Positions 25,959 through 34,686 are shown, counted from the stretch's first letter. The stretch: DNA of 64,000 nt from Virgibacillus_P tibetensis (GCF_036026595.1 NZ_JARZFX010000008.1:1-64000), one strand, 5' to 3'. Notes: generated by a model not told the origin, from the sequence alone. Translations and numbers: made by a program.

Positions 25959-26624
25959 GTGAGAAATACGCATCTGTTTTTATTTGGAGGTAGTCCACCA
26001 TTTAGCAAAAAGCTTGGCAAAAAGTTTACGGATCTTTCTTTAAACAAAAAAGGGAAGGTTGCCATTTTATTTATAAAAAGAGACGGCTGGGAAGAGTATA
26101 TGCAAAAATATACTTGTGTATTAGAGAGTTACGGTTTGGAGGATTTTGTGTATCTAGCACTCTCTTCAAATCCAAACTTGTTACTTAAGGAATTAAATTC
26201 TTGTACAGGCATAATTATTAGTGGTGGTGAAACTGAACTATATCATAATTATATTGTTAATACATCGATAGGTAAAAATGTTAAAAAAATGTACGAACAA
26301 GGTATGCCTGTAGCGGGATTTTCAGCAGGAGCTTTAATTAGCCCTGAAATTTGTGTAATACCTCCAATTGATAACTTGAAAAACGAGCACCTTTTTCTCA
26401 ATGGCTTAGGGCTTATAAAAGATTGTGTTATTAGTGTTCACTATTCTAAATGGAATGAAGAAGAAAATTTAAAAACAGCTATATCAAAAGAAAATGTTCC
26501 AATTGGTTATGGAATCGATGATGATGAAGTTTATATTTTAAAAATGGAATTTTTACTGAAACAGAAGGTGAGAAATTCTACATTTTCGAGAATAGCAATG
26601 GAGAAAACCAATGAATTTAGGTAA
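25959..26624 (+). CDS. S51-family peptidase-like protein, C-terminally frameshifted
   Basis: About 221 residues of a class I glutamine amidotransferase-like S51 peptidase (cyanophycinase/aspartyl dipeptidase group). The nucleophile Ser is in VAGFSAGA near residue 125, with SGGETELYH before it and GYGIDDDEV near the C-terminus. GTG 25959 is preferred because AGGAGG is just upstream. At the A-run 26540-26544 the frame leaves the expected one: in the neighbouring frame the DNA reads NGIFTETEGEKFYIFENSNG and stops at TGA 26612-26614, which overlaps the next ATG as ATGA. One lost A restores this, so the last 26 residues are aberrant. Translationally coupled to the kinase gene. Confidence 0.78.
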   Translation: MRNTHLFLFGGSPPFSKKLGKKFTDLSLNKKGKVAILFIKRDGWEEYMQKYTCVLESYGLEDFVYLALSSNPNLLLKELNSCTGIIISGGETELYHNYIVNTSIGKNVKKMYEQGMPVAGFSAGALISPEICVIPPIDNLKNEHLFLNGLGLIKDCVISVHYSKWNEEENLKTAISKENVPIGYGIDDDEVYILKMEFLLKQKVRNSTFSRIAMEKTNEFR

Positions 26625-27360
26625 ACCAATTGCAGAAGGAAATACTGCCCAAATTTATCTTTACGAAAGCAAGATTGTTAAGGTTTTTAATGATTATTTG
26701 CCTGATACCGAATCAACAAGTGAAGCATACAAACAAAAATACGCCTATTCATGTGGACTTTCTGTACCTAAAGTATTAGATGTCACGAAAATAGATGGGA
26801 AACAAGCAATTATAATGGAATATATTAAGGGAAGAACGCTAGGTGATCTACTTACCGAAGATATAAAACAAGCAGAATATTATATGAATATTTCCGTTGA
26901 TATACAACTGAAAATTCATAGGATTGCTCCAGGCTTACTGGAACCAATGACTGAAAAGTTACATCGTCAAATTGAATCAGCTCATAATCTGGATATAAGA
27001 CATAAAGTGATTTTAAAACAAAATATGGATGCGATGAAATTTGAGAATAGGCTCTGCCATGGAGACTTTCATTTATTTAATCTGGTCCTGTCAGATAATG
27101 GAGTGTCAATAATAGATTGGGTCGATTCAAGTGCTGGGGATATTCGCGCTGATGTTTATCGGACGTATCTTTTATATTCGCAGTATTCAACGGACTTAGC
27201 TGATATGTATTTGCGAATTTATTGTAAAAAAGGAGGGGTGTCAAAATCTGATGTTTTTCAATGGGCTCCCATTATTGCTGGAGCAAGATTATCTGAAATT
27301 GTGCCCTCAGAAAATTCTAAACGACTTACAGATATAATAAATCATTATTACCCATTGTAA
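26611..27360 (+). CDS. Aminoglycoside phosphotransferase (APH) family kinase
   Basis: A 249-residue protein-kinase-fold small-molecule phosphotransferase. Catalytic loop LCHGDFHLFNLVL near residues 148-160 (Brenner motif HGDxHxxN) and metal-binding IIDWVDSSAGD near 167-177 are complete. N-terminal AEGNTAQIYLY is the glycine-rich loop. Overlaps the previous gene as ATGA in its ancestral frame. The family includes antibiotic kinases and many metabolic kinases; the substrate is unknown. Confidence 0.85.
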   Translation: MNLGKPIAEGNTAQIYLYESKIVKVFNDYLPDTESTSEAYKQKYAYSCGLSVPKVLDVTKIDGKQAIIMEYIKGRTLGDLLTEDIKQAEYYMNISVDIQLKIHRIAPGLLEPMTEKLHRQIESAHNLDIRHKVILKQNMDAMKFENRLCHGDFHLFNLVLSDNGVSIIDWVDSSAGDIRADVYRTYLLYSQYSTDLADMYLRIYCKKGGVSKSDVFQWAPIIAGARLSEIVPSENSKRLTDIINHYYPL

Positions 27361-27427
27361 GAATACTAATAAATTTAGGTTACTGCATAACGAACTTAAG
27401 TTCTTATTTGAAAGGAATAAATTGCTC

Positions 27428-27787
27428 ATGTGGGAAAAAATTGAATGCGTCGCTCTATATACCGAAAACATTGAAAAGTCAGTAGAATTTTATCAATCAC
27501 TTGGTCTAAGGAAAGCTTGGGAAGCATTTCAGGATGAAGAAAAACAGTGGACACTTGTGGGTATGAGGTATCCACAAGGCAGCACAGAGTTAGTTTTAAA
27601 GAACAATCCTAATTTAAAATTCTCCGAAACTGAAATTGTAGTTGAAGATGTTAGGGAGGTTTATGAATCATTAAAATCTAATTCTGAAGTTCAATGGATT
27701 CGTACTCCATTCCCTAATTCTTTAGGTGGACATGTAGCTGTAATGCAAGCGCCGGACGATAATGTATTTGTGTTAGTAGGAAAATAA
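27428..27787 (+). CDS. VOC family (glyoxalase-like) protein
   Basis: A 119-residue single VOC unit: VALYTENIEKSVEFYQSLG at the N-terminus, PQGSTELVL at the end of the first module, VRTPF-like IRTPFPNSLGGHVAVMQAPDDNVFVLVG at the C-terminus. ATG 27428 follows AAAGGA by 11 bases; TTG 27422 is an alternative with shorter spacing. A decayed duplicate lies at 16385-16759. Substrate unknown. Confidence 0.82.
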   Translation: MWEKIECVALYTENIEKSVEFYQSLGLRKAWEAFQDEEKQWTLVGMRYPQGSTELVLKNNPNLKFSETEIVVEDVREVYESLKSNSEVQWIRTPFPNSLGGHVAVMQAPDDNVFVLVGK

Positions 27788-27999
27788 ACTTCAATTTATT
27801 ACTGATATTTATGAAGTAGAGGAATACTATTTCCTTTTAAGATCTGGAATATAATTTTTAAAAAGTAATCTACTAAAACAATTCCTACTACCTTTCCGGT
27901 TAAATAGTTGGTTAAATTATTTTATGAAAAAGCTGTATTTAAACTTTAAGGTGCAAAATTTCCATGAGATTATGGTGGATTGTTGAAGAAAGGGGAGTA

Positions 28000-28227
28000 T
28001 TGCTTTTGCATGGAACGGAACCAATATTTTGGTTGAAGTTAATTCTGGCGTTAACTCTATTTGCATTATTGTTAATTGCTTTTAATGCTGTAATGAGTAA
28101 ATGGCTAAAAGTAGAGAAAAAAAAGTTCTTTTCATATAACCATGTAAATGAAAAACATAAAAAAGTCGATTGGATAATTAGAATCACTTTTACAGCAAGG
28201 TTAGGATTTATGCCAATTATTTATTAA
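28000..28227 (+). pseudogene. Truncated DUF4181 membrane protein
   Basis: TTG 28000 with AGGGGAG upstream encodes the N-terminal half of a DUF4181 protein: one helix (FWLKLILALTLFALLLIAF), then the conserved WLKVEKKKFFSYNHVNEKHKKVDW. Family members continue with further helices to about 120 residues; here the frame changes after IIRITF and ends RLGFMPIIY. Truncated after 75 residues. Confidence 0.65.
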
Positions 28228-28256
28228 GTGTGTTATAACTACTATTGTTTTGAATA

Positions 28257-28308
28257 AAAAAACTGCACCCTGCAATTGGAAGTTATATCACAATTGAGGT
28301 GCAGCTTT
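28257..28308. terminator. Bidirectional terminator
   Basis: Long stem AACTGCACC...CAATTG / CAATTG...GGTGCAGCTTT between the DUF4181 remnant (plus) and the ferritin gene (minus), with A-rich left and T-rich right flanks. Confidence 0.8.
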
Positions 28309-28328
28309 GATTATTTTATTTTAGTCGG

Positions 28329-28832
28329 TCAAACATCTTCATTGAACTGCCGCTTAGCAAGTTCTTGTTCATAGATATACAGTGCATTATTGTCATCTTT
28401 TATACGTTCAATGTAGTCAATATGTGTTTCAAACATGGATTCCTCTTCAACCTGTTCATCCAGGAACCATCTGACAAAGGATAATGTCATATGTTCTCTT
28501 TCTTCCGTTGCAATATCTGATATATTATAGAAAGATTTTGTGACACCTTGCTCCTGTTTCAGACCTTTCTTAAACGTATCAAGAACTGAATCATAGTCAT
28601 TTGTAGGCGCAGGGAGTGCTTTGAACTTTGCATGGACACCACGGTCGTTTAAGAAATTGTAAATCTTCATACCATGGAATCTTTCTTCCTTTGCCTGCTG
28701 GATGTAAAAGTTGGCAAAGCCGTTATAACTATTTGCTTCACAGTAAGCTGCCATTGCCATGTACTCGTGTGCTGCCGCAAACTCGTCGTTCATTTGATTT
28801 ACCAAAGCTTCTTTCAATTTATTGGTCATCAT
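28329..28832 (-). CDS. Ferritin
   Basis: A 167-residue non-haem ferritin that stores iron in a 24-subunit shell. Ferroxidase-centre residues are visible: Glu in NDEFAAAHEYMAM (about 16-17), EERFHGMK (Glu49/His53 region) and ATEEREHMTLSFVRWFLDEQVEEE with Glu and Gln near 94-130. The start is best at 28832, 9 bases after GGGAGG on the minus strand. It stands alone and faces the DUF4181 remnant across a shared terminator. No Fur box is obvious upstream. Confidence 0.9.
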   Translation of the reverse strand: MMTNKLKEALVNQMNDEFAAAHEYMAMAAYCEANSYNGFANFYIQQAKEERFHGMKIYNFLNDRGVHAKFKALPAPTNDYDSVLDTFKKGLKQEQGVTKSFYNISDIATEEREHMTLSFVRWFLDEQVEEESMFETHIDYIERIKDDNNALYIYEQELAKRQFNEDV

Positions 28833-29083
28833 CAAAATCATCCTCCCTTTACTTAAATTATAGCATGCTTGGTACCAACATAGAGAATGAAGTGCTTTAC
28901 CCAATTAACTGGCGGACTATAATTTCCTTCATAAATTGCTTGAAAACTGCTCTTAGGGGGATTTCCCATCTTAGACTTAGTTTCTACAAATCTCGAATTC
29001 TACAAATTTGATTAGCTCTGCACTCAGATTCATATCCATGATGGAGAAGGGAAAAGGTCACATTAGGCTTTGCTAACTACTGA

Positions 29084-29332
29084 AGAAATCATAAATCAAC
29101 TTGTCAAAATTACGGGAATGATTGGAATTGCAAACAATCTATTAACCAATCATTTACATTAGATAATGGAATGAAATGTCCGCATTGCTACAGAAAGTAA
29201 TATTACTTACTATCTTCGTTAACTATTATAATCTCTACATATTTTACTGGGCTACTGCTTTATTTTTTGAAACCCGATAAGTACAAAAACCGTCTAAGCA
29301 TTAAGCTTTCTTCAAAGGGGGGGACAAAATGA
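29084..29332 (+). pseudogene. cxxc_20_cxxc zinc-ribbon membrane protein, broken
   Basis: One frame encodes TCQNYGNDWNCKQSINQSF, TLDNGMKCPHCYRK, then TAA at 29198-29200, then in the same frame YYLLSSLTIIISTYFTGLLL and a charged tail ending at TGA 29330-29332. The first part matches the CxxC...CxxC ribbon of the TIGR04104 family, the second its membrane segment. Defects: no start codon, the second Cys of the first CxxC is Tyr, and an in-frame TAA stands where family members have a Gln. The terminal TGA overlaps the sigma-factor ATG as ATGA, so this was the first gene of that operon. Confidence 0.75.
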
Positions 29333-29880
29333 AAGAAGATACTATATATTCAACTCAGAAAGTTACTGAAGATTTATTTTATGACTTAGTAAATCAATAT
29401 GGTGAAGAGTTAATCCGGGTTGCTTATTTGTATGTAAAGAATTCCTTTGTAGCTGAAGATATCGTTCAAGAAGTATTTATGAGCGCTTTTGAACAGATAC
29501 AAAAATTTAAAGGGAAATCCACCTATAAAACTTATCTTTACCGGATTACTATAAACAAGTGTCATGATTATTTTAGAAGTTGGTCTTACAAAAATATGGT
29601 ATTATCCGAAACAATAACAAATTTCATAAGAAGTAGTGACAAGACAGAAGAAAAAATTATTATGAAAGATGAAGCATACACGGTCGGAAAAACTGTTTTA
29701 AGTCTCCCTCTAAAATATCGGGAAGTCATCATTCTTTATTATTATAAGGATTTTTCGATCAATGAAATTACTAAAATGATAAATTGCTCACAAAATACGG
29801 TTAAAACCAGATTAAGGCGTGCCCGAATGAAGCTAAGGGGAAAATTAGAGACGAGTGAAGGGGGTAAAGAAATTGGATAA
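29329..29880 (+). CDS. ECF-type RNA polymerase sigma factor
   Basis: A 183-residue sigma-70 factor of the ECF class. Region 2 is near residues 15-85 (YVKNSFVAEDIVQEVFMSAF; TYLYRITINKCHDYFRSW), region 4 near 115-175 (LPLKYREVIILYYYKDFSIN; NTVKTRLRRARMKLR). ATG 29329 with AAGGGGGG upstream and ATGA overlap with the broken zinc-ribbon gene. The next gene, an apparent membrane anti-sigma factor, overlaps its end. So a signal-responsive regulon controlled by partner release is expected. Confidence 0.9.
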   Translation: MKEDTIYSTQKVTEDLFYDLVNQYGEELIRVAYLYVKNSFVAEDIVQEVFMSAFEQIQKFKGKSTYKTYLYRITINKCHDYFRSWSYKNMVLSETITNFIRSSDKTEEKIIMKDEAYTVGKTVLSLPLKYREVIILYYYKDFSINEITKMINCSQNTVKTRLRRARMKLRGKLETSEGGKEIG

Positions 29881-30529
29881 AAATAAAATTAAAGATGGTT
29901 TAGATCATTTCATTGGCAAAGAGCAATTATTCACCCCTCGGCTGAAGAACAGGATCCTATCCAAAACTAAATCAACTCATACCACTCAAAAAAAACAACT
30001 CGTTTATTATCTTGGCCCGATTATGAGTGGAATTATAGTTCTTCTTATTTTTTCTGGGTTAATAATATATACCATTACAGAAGGAGAAAACACAACTTCT
30101 GAATCTCCTCAATTGAGTCCAGAAGAAGAGAATATTAGTCAGAATATCGCAGAGTTGGAAACGAGATTAGAACAGCTTCAAATAGAGAATGAAAGTTTAG
30201 CGGAAGAGAACAAACTATTAAAATCAGAAGAAGAACATTTACCGGGAGAATCTGAATACGAATTAAGTCGTATTGGGTTTGAAGGAAATATTAGTGATAT
30301 TAAAGATAATCTAATTGAAAATAAGAATATTATCGAACACGATGGAATTTTAGGGGGAGAAATGCACTTTAGAAAAGATGAAATTCAGGTATTATCTCAC
30401 GAATGGGTATTTGCTCCCTATGATGATGGACATAACGGAGGATTTGTTCTCTTAAACTATACAATCGAAAATGGGGAAATTTCTAGATGGGAAATTTATG
30501 ATTCCTATCTATTTGGTGAAAATGATTAA
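29873..30529 (+). CDS. Putative membrane anti-sigma factor
   Basis: A 218-residue protein: cytoplasmic N-terminus (1-40, basic), one membrane helix (LGPIMSGIIVLLIFSGLIIY, about 43-62), a coiled coil rich in Glu/Leu (ELETRLEQLQIENESLAEEN) and an outer globular domain. TTG 29873 overlaps the sigma stop and has GGGGGT upstream; this coupling and topology identify it as the likely cognate anti-sigma, although it lacks a recognisable zinc HxxxCxxC motif. The ligand of the outer domain is unknown. Confidence 0.75.
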   Translation: MDKNKIKDGLDHFIGKEQLFTPRLKNRILSKTKSTHTTQKKQLVYYLGPIMSGIIVLLIFSGLIIYTITEGENTTSESPQLSPEEENISQNIAELETRLEQLQIENESLAEENKLLKSEEEHLPGESEYELSRIGFEGNISDIKDNLIENKNIIEHDGILGGEMHFRKDEIQVLSHEWVFAPYDDGHNGGFVLLNYTIENGEISRWEIYDSYLFGEND

Positions 30530-30668
30530 AGATATAATATCATAATAGAAAATCACCAAATCATATCTTTAGTAACAACTTTCAGTACTTGGGTTAGTCC
30601 GAATACCGAATAAAAACAATTTGGAATGTGTTATGAAAAGTGTAAGAATTGAATGAGGGGGGATTATT

Positions 30669-31019
30669 TTGATTGGGAATTTAAGTGGAATTACTGGCGG
30701 AGTTATAATTCCTATTTTATTTTTAGTATTACTTATAATCGGACTTTGGTATTGTAAAGTCCATTCATTTAAAGCAGGTGTTTATTTTTTCCTTTTATTG
30801 ATAATTCATAAAATCTATTTATTCGTATCACCGCCTTTAGTAAGACGCTATATAGACACGCTTGTATCAGAGAATAAAGCTCTAATGTTAGAAATGACTT
30901 TTGGGGAATTGGTAGCATTACTTTCTCTTATTCCAAAAACAATTGAATTGGTTGCTTTTATTTTTTTAATCGTAGGATTATATCGTCTTTGGAGTTCTAA
31001 AAAAGTATCGCCAAAATAG
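30669..31019 (+). CDS. Small membrane protein, unknown
   Basis: A 116-residue protein with three or four helices (about 8-30, 36-52, 76-88 and 92-110), TTG 30669 with GAGGGGGG upstream. C-terminus is basic (WSSKKVSPK). Not recognised. A long repeat element begins 14 bases after the stop. Confidence 0.6.
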   Translation: MIGNLSGITGGVIIPILFLVLLIIGLWYCKVHSFKAGVYFFLLLIIHKIYLFVSPPLVRRYIDTLVSENKALMLEMTFGELVALLSLIPKTIELVAFIFLIVGLYRLWSSKKVSPK

Positions 31020-31032
31020 TTTCTTTGTGAAA

Positions 31033-31295
31033 TGTTCAACAAACGGGTGAAAGTTAATATAGCAATGCAAAACCTATTGGTTGCTATATAATTTTCAAAA
31101 AGGGAAAGGCTGGAGATAACTTCAAATGCTTACCTATTCCTAACAAAAGTTGAGCAAGATGATCGACATTATTCTTTTTATTTTGCTTGAAATTACGGAA
31201 AATTATGACTTCAAAAATTAATATCTGGAATATTATGTTAATATATAATTAAGTGGCTCTTTTTTTGTAGTGCAGCAGGTTTATTGATTGAGAAG
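31033..31295 (+). repeat. Cassette-type element, long divergent form
   Basis: Left core GTTCAACAAACGGGTGAAAG, then hairpin ATATAGCAA/TTGCTATAT (31058-31092). The stretch GGAATATTATGTTAAT near 31230 is shared with the long form at 59955; the right core is AGTGCAGCAGGTTTATTG. The 263 bp length suggests an insertion in the spacer. Confidence 0.6.
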
Positions 31296-31331
31296 AGAAG
31301 TAAGAAATGAAATGGGGGAGTTTTTAAAAAT

Positions 31332-31784
31332 ATGGATTATGTTAAAGATTTAAGAAAATTAGTTGGTCATAGACCTTTAATATTACCAGGCTCTGTTGTT
31401 TTAATATTAAATGAGAATAATGAGTTATTATTACAACTCAGGACTGACGGTGGTTGGGGATTGCCCGACGGTATTATGGAACTAGGTGAAAGTTTAGAAG
31501 ATACTGCGCGAAGAGAAGTGAAAGAAGAAACGGGACTTGATATAGGGGGACTGAAGCTATTAGGCGTTTTTTCGGGTAATGATTATTATTTAAAGGTATC
31601 AAATGGGGATGAATTATATTCAGTAACTGCTGTTTATGTAACAGAGGAAGTAAAAGGAACTATAGAAATTGATAAACAAGAGTCTCTCGATGTACAGTAT
31701 TTTAACCTTAATGAATTACCCGAAAATTTAACTGATGGATATCGAAGTTATATAAATCCATACATAAAACAATTAACGAAATAG
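31332..31784 (+). CDS. Nudix hydrolase
   Basis: A 150-residue Nudix protein. The Nudix box begins at GIMELGESLEDTARREV and continues KEETGL (about residues 46-69) with the REVKEE core intact. N-terminus RPLILPGSVVLILNENNELLLQLR is typical of the YjhB/ADP-ribose type. GGGGGAG lies before ATG 31332. A repeat element precedes it. Substrate unknown. Confidence 0.87.
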   Translation: MDYVKDLRKLVGHRPLILPGSVVLILNENNELLLQLRTDGGWGLPDGIMELGESLEDTARREVKEETGLDIGGLKLLGVFSGNDYYLKVSNGDELYSVTAVYVTEEVKGTIEIDKQESLDVQYFNLNELPENLTDGYRSYINPYIKQLTK

Positions 31785-31803
31785 ATTTGAATGAGAGATA
31801 TTT

Positions 31804-31866
31804 ATGAAACGTATATTAGGAGTATTTTTAACCATATTATTTTTCATGGGGTTAGTTGTATCTTAA
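31804..31866 (+). pseudogene. Orphan signal peptide (20 codons)
   Basis: ATG 31804 encodes MKRILGVFLTILFFMGLVVS and then TAA. This looks like the export signal of a protein whose body is gone. Element-like GAGCAGGATTAATTAGC follows at 31874. Confidence 0.4.
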
Positions 31867-31913
31867 CAGGTGTGAGCAGGATTAATTAGCATAATTTAGT
31901 GAGGAGCGCAGTT

Positions 31914-32333
31914 ATGAAAAAGGTTATAGCACTATTTATGATTCTTATAATATTAGTAGGATGTAATACAGAATTGTCTTTTTCAGAAATTAGTCTTGAA
32001 AGCTCGAATGTTAATGTTCAATTCTTTTTCAAAGGCATAGAAAATGAGAATGGGGTTCACCTTTATATGGATGGAGAAAAATCCTTATATGTATTTTTAA
32101 ACGGGAAAAACGTAATACAAAATGAGAAGGCCATCCAATTTAGTGATTTTGATGTTGACTCTGAAGGTGATACCTTAACTATCTATTACACCGAGGAAAA
32201 AACAGAAGACTATTCAAATGATACACTTCACCATCAGATAGTTTATAAAATTGATAAGGATAAGAATTACGCAAATGTAAAAGGCATTAAAAACGGAGAG
32301 GAAGTTGCTTTTGGTGCAGTGTCAGGAAATTAG
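31914..32333 (+). CDS. Lipoprotein, unknown
   Basis: A 139-residue lipoprotein precursor: MKKVIALFMILIILVGC gives signal and lipobox, Cys at residue 17. The mature domain is beta-rich (VQFFFKGIENENGVHLYMDG) with many acidic residues. ATG 31914 with GAGGAG upstream, preferred to the in-frame ATG five codons earlier. Not recognised. Confidence 0.65.
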   Translation: MKKVIALFMILIILVGCNTELSFSEISLESSNVNVQFFFKGIENENGVHLYMDGEKSLYVFLNGKNVIQNEKAIQFSDFDVDSEGDTLTIYYTEEKTEDYSNDTLHHQIVYKIDKDKNYANVKGIKNGEEVAFGAVSGN

Positions 32334-32444
32334 TGATATATCTTATAGGCCAACCAGTAATATCTGGTTAACTTTATAACACAACGGATTCTGTACTGGA
32401 ATAGGGAATTACAGTTATTGATTACAAAAAAGTGGGTGTACTTT

Positions 32445-32678
32445 ATGTACAAAAGTATATTATTTAAACGATTTTGGTTATTTGCGTTATGCTTTTCTTC
32501 TTTCTGGATTTTGTATGGTTGCTTCATCTTTGCAAAAGGTTTTTTATTAAAAGATAATCTCGATATGCAACCAGTATATTTAATAATAGGTATGTTAGTT
32601 CTCTTCTTTGAATCCAGAAAGGAATATAGAAAAGCAAAAAAGAACACTAGTATTCAATCTGAGCTACCAGTGGAATAA
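32445..32678 (+). CDS. Small membrane protein, unknown
   Basis: A 77-residue protein with two helices (about 8-31 and 44-60) and a basic tail (ESRKEYRKAKK). ATG 32445 with GTGGGTG upstream. Element-like sequence (CTTATTCAGCAGGCACAGCAGG) follows at 32713. Not recognised. Confidence 0.5.
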   Translation: MYKSILFKRFWLFALCFSSFWILYGCFIFAKGFLLKDNLDMQPVYLIIGMLVLFFESRKEYRKAKKNTSIQSELPVE

Positions 32679-32766
32679 ATAATTTAAAACTTGGTCTTTT
32701 AGATTGACCCTTTTCTTATTCAGCAGGCACAGCAGGATAGGATATTTCCTAAAGGTGAAGTTTTTT

Positions 32767-33052
32767 ATGGCAAGTAAATCAAAAATTAAAATTGTTGATA
32801 ATACGCATTTACGACATGAAAATTAAAATAAATACTGAACGAATTAGTCAAATTTATATGGCTAAGTGGGAATTAGTGTTGCTAAACACGTTTTTGAAAA
32901 AGAGTTTCCGAACCATGAAAAAATAGAAAACGGATTTAAAGGAAACGAAATGCGGTAAAAAATGGGATGGAATTGTCGATCAAGTAAGAGTCGCAGGGAC
33001 TAAAGCTCATGATGTAGCGAAAGAATGTAAAAACGAAATTGCTAAATCCTAG
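32767..33052 (+). pseudogene. Decayed Imm5-like immunity protein gene
   Basis: ATG 32767 begins MASKSKIKIVDNTHLRHE, then the frame shifts repeatedly: INTERISQIYMAKW, then HVFEKEFPNHEKIENGFKGN, then WDGIVDQVRVAGTKAHDVAK followed by ECKNEIAKS and TAG. I recognise this as the N-terminal half of the putative immunity protein family Imm5 associated with polymorphic toxins. At least three frameshifts and loss of the C-terminal half make it inactive. No toxin gene is in the window. Confidence 0.6.
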
Positions 33053-33061
33053 CAAGCGTAG

Positions 33062-33098
33062 AACATCCTCCTTTTCTTATAAGCCAAGAGGGATGTTT
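33062..33098 (+). terminator. Terminator-like hairpin
   Basis: AACATCCTC / GAGGGATGTT stem with a 17-base loop, just after the Imm5-like remnant. Confidence 0.6.
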
Positions 33099-33145
33099 AG
33101 TGGATCCAGACCAGCTTTTACTAAAAACATTTAAGGGGAAATAGA

Positions 33146-33832
33146 ATGGAAATAAAGCGAGTCACTTTACAAACAGCAAATATAAAGGTGCTGAAATACT
33201 TTTATACTAAAACTCTTGGGTTACAGTTAATAAATGAAAATGAAAACAGTTTTTGTATTGCTGTAGGTACAAGTCAATTAGAGTTTACAGAGAGGAATGT
33301 AGAAGGAGAGCCTTACTATCATTTTGCATTTAACATTCAGGCTAATAAGTTTAATGAGGCTAAGTCCTGGATTAAGGAAAAAGGTATTAATTTAAATAAA
33401 GAAGACGGGGAAGACGAAGCTGATTTTTCACATTTACCTGCACATTCTCTTTATTTTGATGACCCTGCTGGTAATATTGTAGAGTTCATCTCGAGGCATT
33501 CCATATCTGAAAACGGAGAGGAATCTTTTTCCCCGAAAGGCATTTTAAACATTAGCGAAATTAGTCTGACTGTAAATGATGCAGTAACAGCTGGAAAACA
33601 GTTGATTGATATAGGTATAAAAGAACGTGATAACTACCCAATAAGTGCCACATCTCTTAATTTTATGGGTAAACGTTCAATTGGAATCTTTATATTATTA
33701 ACAGAACCAGGTCGAAGATGGATATTTTCAGATAAATACTCAGCTGTCTATCCTCTTGATATAACACTATCGAATAATGAACGAATTTCCATAGATAATA
33801 AAAGTGAATTATTAATTAGTCAAGATAATTAA
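33146..33832 (+). CDS. VOC protein with a second degenerate half
   Basis: A 228-residue protein. The first VOC unit is clear (VTLQTANIKVLKYFYTKTLG at the N-terminus; SLYFDDPAGNIVEFISRH near residue 110). The second half (ILNISEISLTVNDAVTAGK onward) has the strand-helix pattern of a VOC module but few conserved residues. ATG 33146 with AGGGGAAA upstream. No repeat element follows; 33833-34073 holds nothing else. Confidence 0.8.
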   Translation: MEIKRVTLQTANIKVLKYFYTKTLGLQLINENENSFCIAVGTSQLEFTERNVEGEPYYHFAFNIQANKFNEAKSWIKEKGINLNKEDGEDEADFSHLPAHSLYFDDPAGNIVEFISRHSISENGEESFSPKGILNISEISLTVNDAVTAGKQLIDIGIKERDNYPISATSLNFMGKRSIGIFILLTEPGRRWIFSDKYSAVYPLDITLSNNERISIDNKSELLISQDN

Positions 33833-34073
33833 GACACTATTATAACCATATTTTGTACTAATCCAATTATTAGGTAGTAAAATCCACACAAGAGTTTTTT
33901 TATTTTAGAGGGAAGGCTGTATGCTTTGACTTAAGTGAAGAGTCTGTCATCTATTGATTCGTATTGTGACGTTAGTTAAAGTATAGTAGTAATAAATATA
34001 GAAGTTTCATTGCATTAACAATTTTTAGTGCATTGGCTATCTAAAACAAATATGGTATGGGAGTGGGAAGAGT

Positions 34074-34406
34074 ATGAGTAATTCAAACCTATCAAAAGTT
34101 AAAATCTCCAAAAACGATGAGAAATTCACGCCTGACAAAGCGTCAACAGGTGCTCTATCCAAATGGCTGGAAACGGACAACCAGCGCCTAAGGGTAGTAA
34201 AGTATCCGTCTGGTTATAAAGCAGATCACGTTTGCTATGATGGGCATGCGTTTTATGTCGCCAGTGGAAACATCAAGATAGAAATGGGAGAAGAGATCAC
34301 GGAGTGGAATGCGGGAGATGCCTTTATTATCCCAGATGACGTGCCGCATCAGGTGGTCAATCCGTTTGATGATGACGCGGAGGTTGTTGTAGTAGATCAT
34401 GGTTGA
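34074..34406 (+). CDS. Small cupin-domain protein
   Basis: A 110-residue single-domain cupin. Motif 1 is DHVCYDGHAFYVASGNIKIEMG near residues 49-70, motif 2 is GDAFIIPDDVPHQVVNP near 82-98. Family metal ligands are partly kept (His50, His58, His93). Somewhat richer in GC than its neighbours, which hints at a different origin. The GGAAGAG ribosome binding site is weak. Function unknown. Confidence 0.82.
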   Translation: MSNSNLSKVKISKNDEKFTPDKASTGALSKWLETDNQRLRVVKYPSGYKADHVCYDGHAFYVASGNIKIEMGEEITEWNAGDAFIIPDDVPHQVVNPFDDDAEVVVVDHG

Positions 34407-34458
34407 TTCGTACTGATTTAAGAAAATCACTGACTATCTAAGTCAATTATAGGAAATC

Positions 34459-34496
34459 AAAACGTTTGGTTATGTCTAAGCCAAGCGTTTTATTTA
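34459..34496 (+). terminator. Intrinsic terminator
   Basis: AAAACGTTTGG / CCAAGCGTTTT stem with an 11-base loop followed by ATTTATT, about 50 bases after the cupin stop. Confidence 0.75.
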
Positions 34497-34686
34497 TGAA
34501 CTTATGCTGACGCAAGGTATGTTGGAGGGTGCTTGTATTAAATTCAAATAAATGAAATAGCTATGGCCTTTATGGTAAAGTTAAGAATGTACTTTTACAT
34601 AAATCAACTAGGGTATGACAACTATTTTTAAAGTCGATCCTTGAAGCTGTTATGGATGGTTTTAGAGATTATAGATGGAGGTTGGA

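Noticed and set aside
26540..26624. Treating all frameshifts as sequencing errors
   Set aside because: Several breaks involve multi-base deletions, in-frame stops or missing gene halves, which single-base errors cannot explain. The one-base cases (26540, 51950, 60472, 61615) should still be checked with reads.
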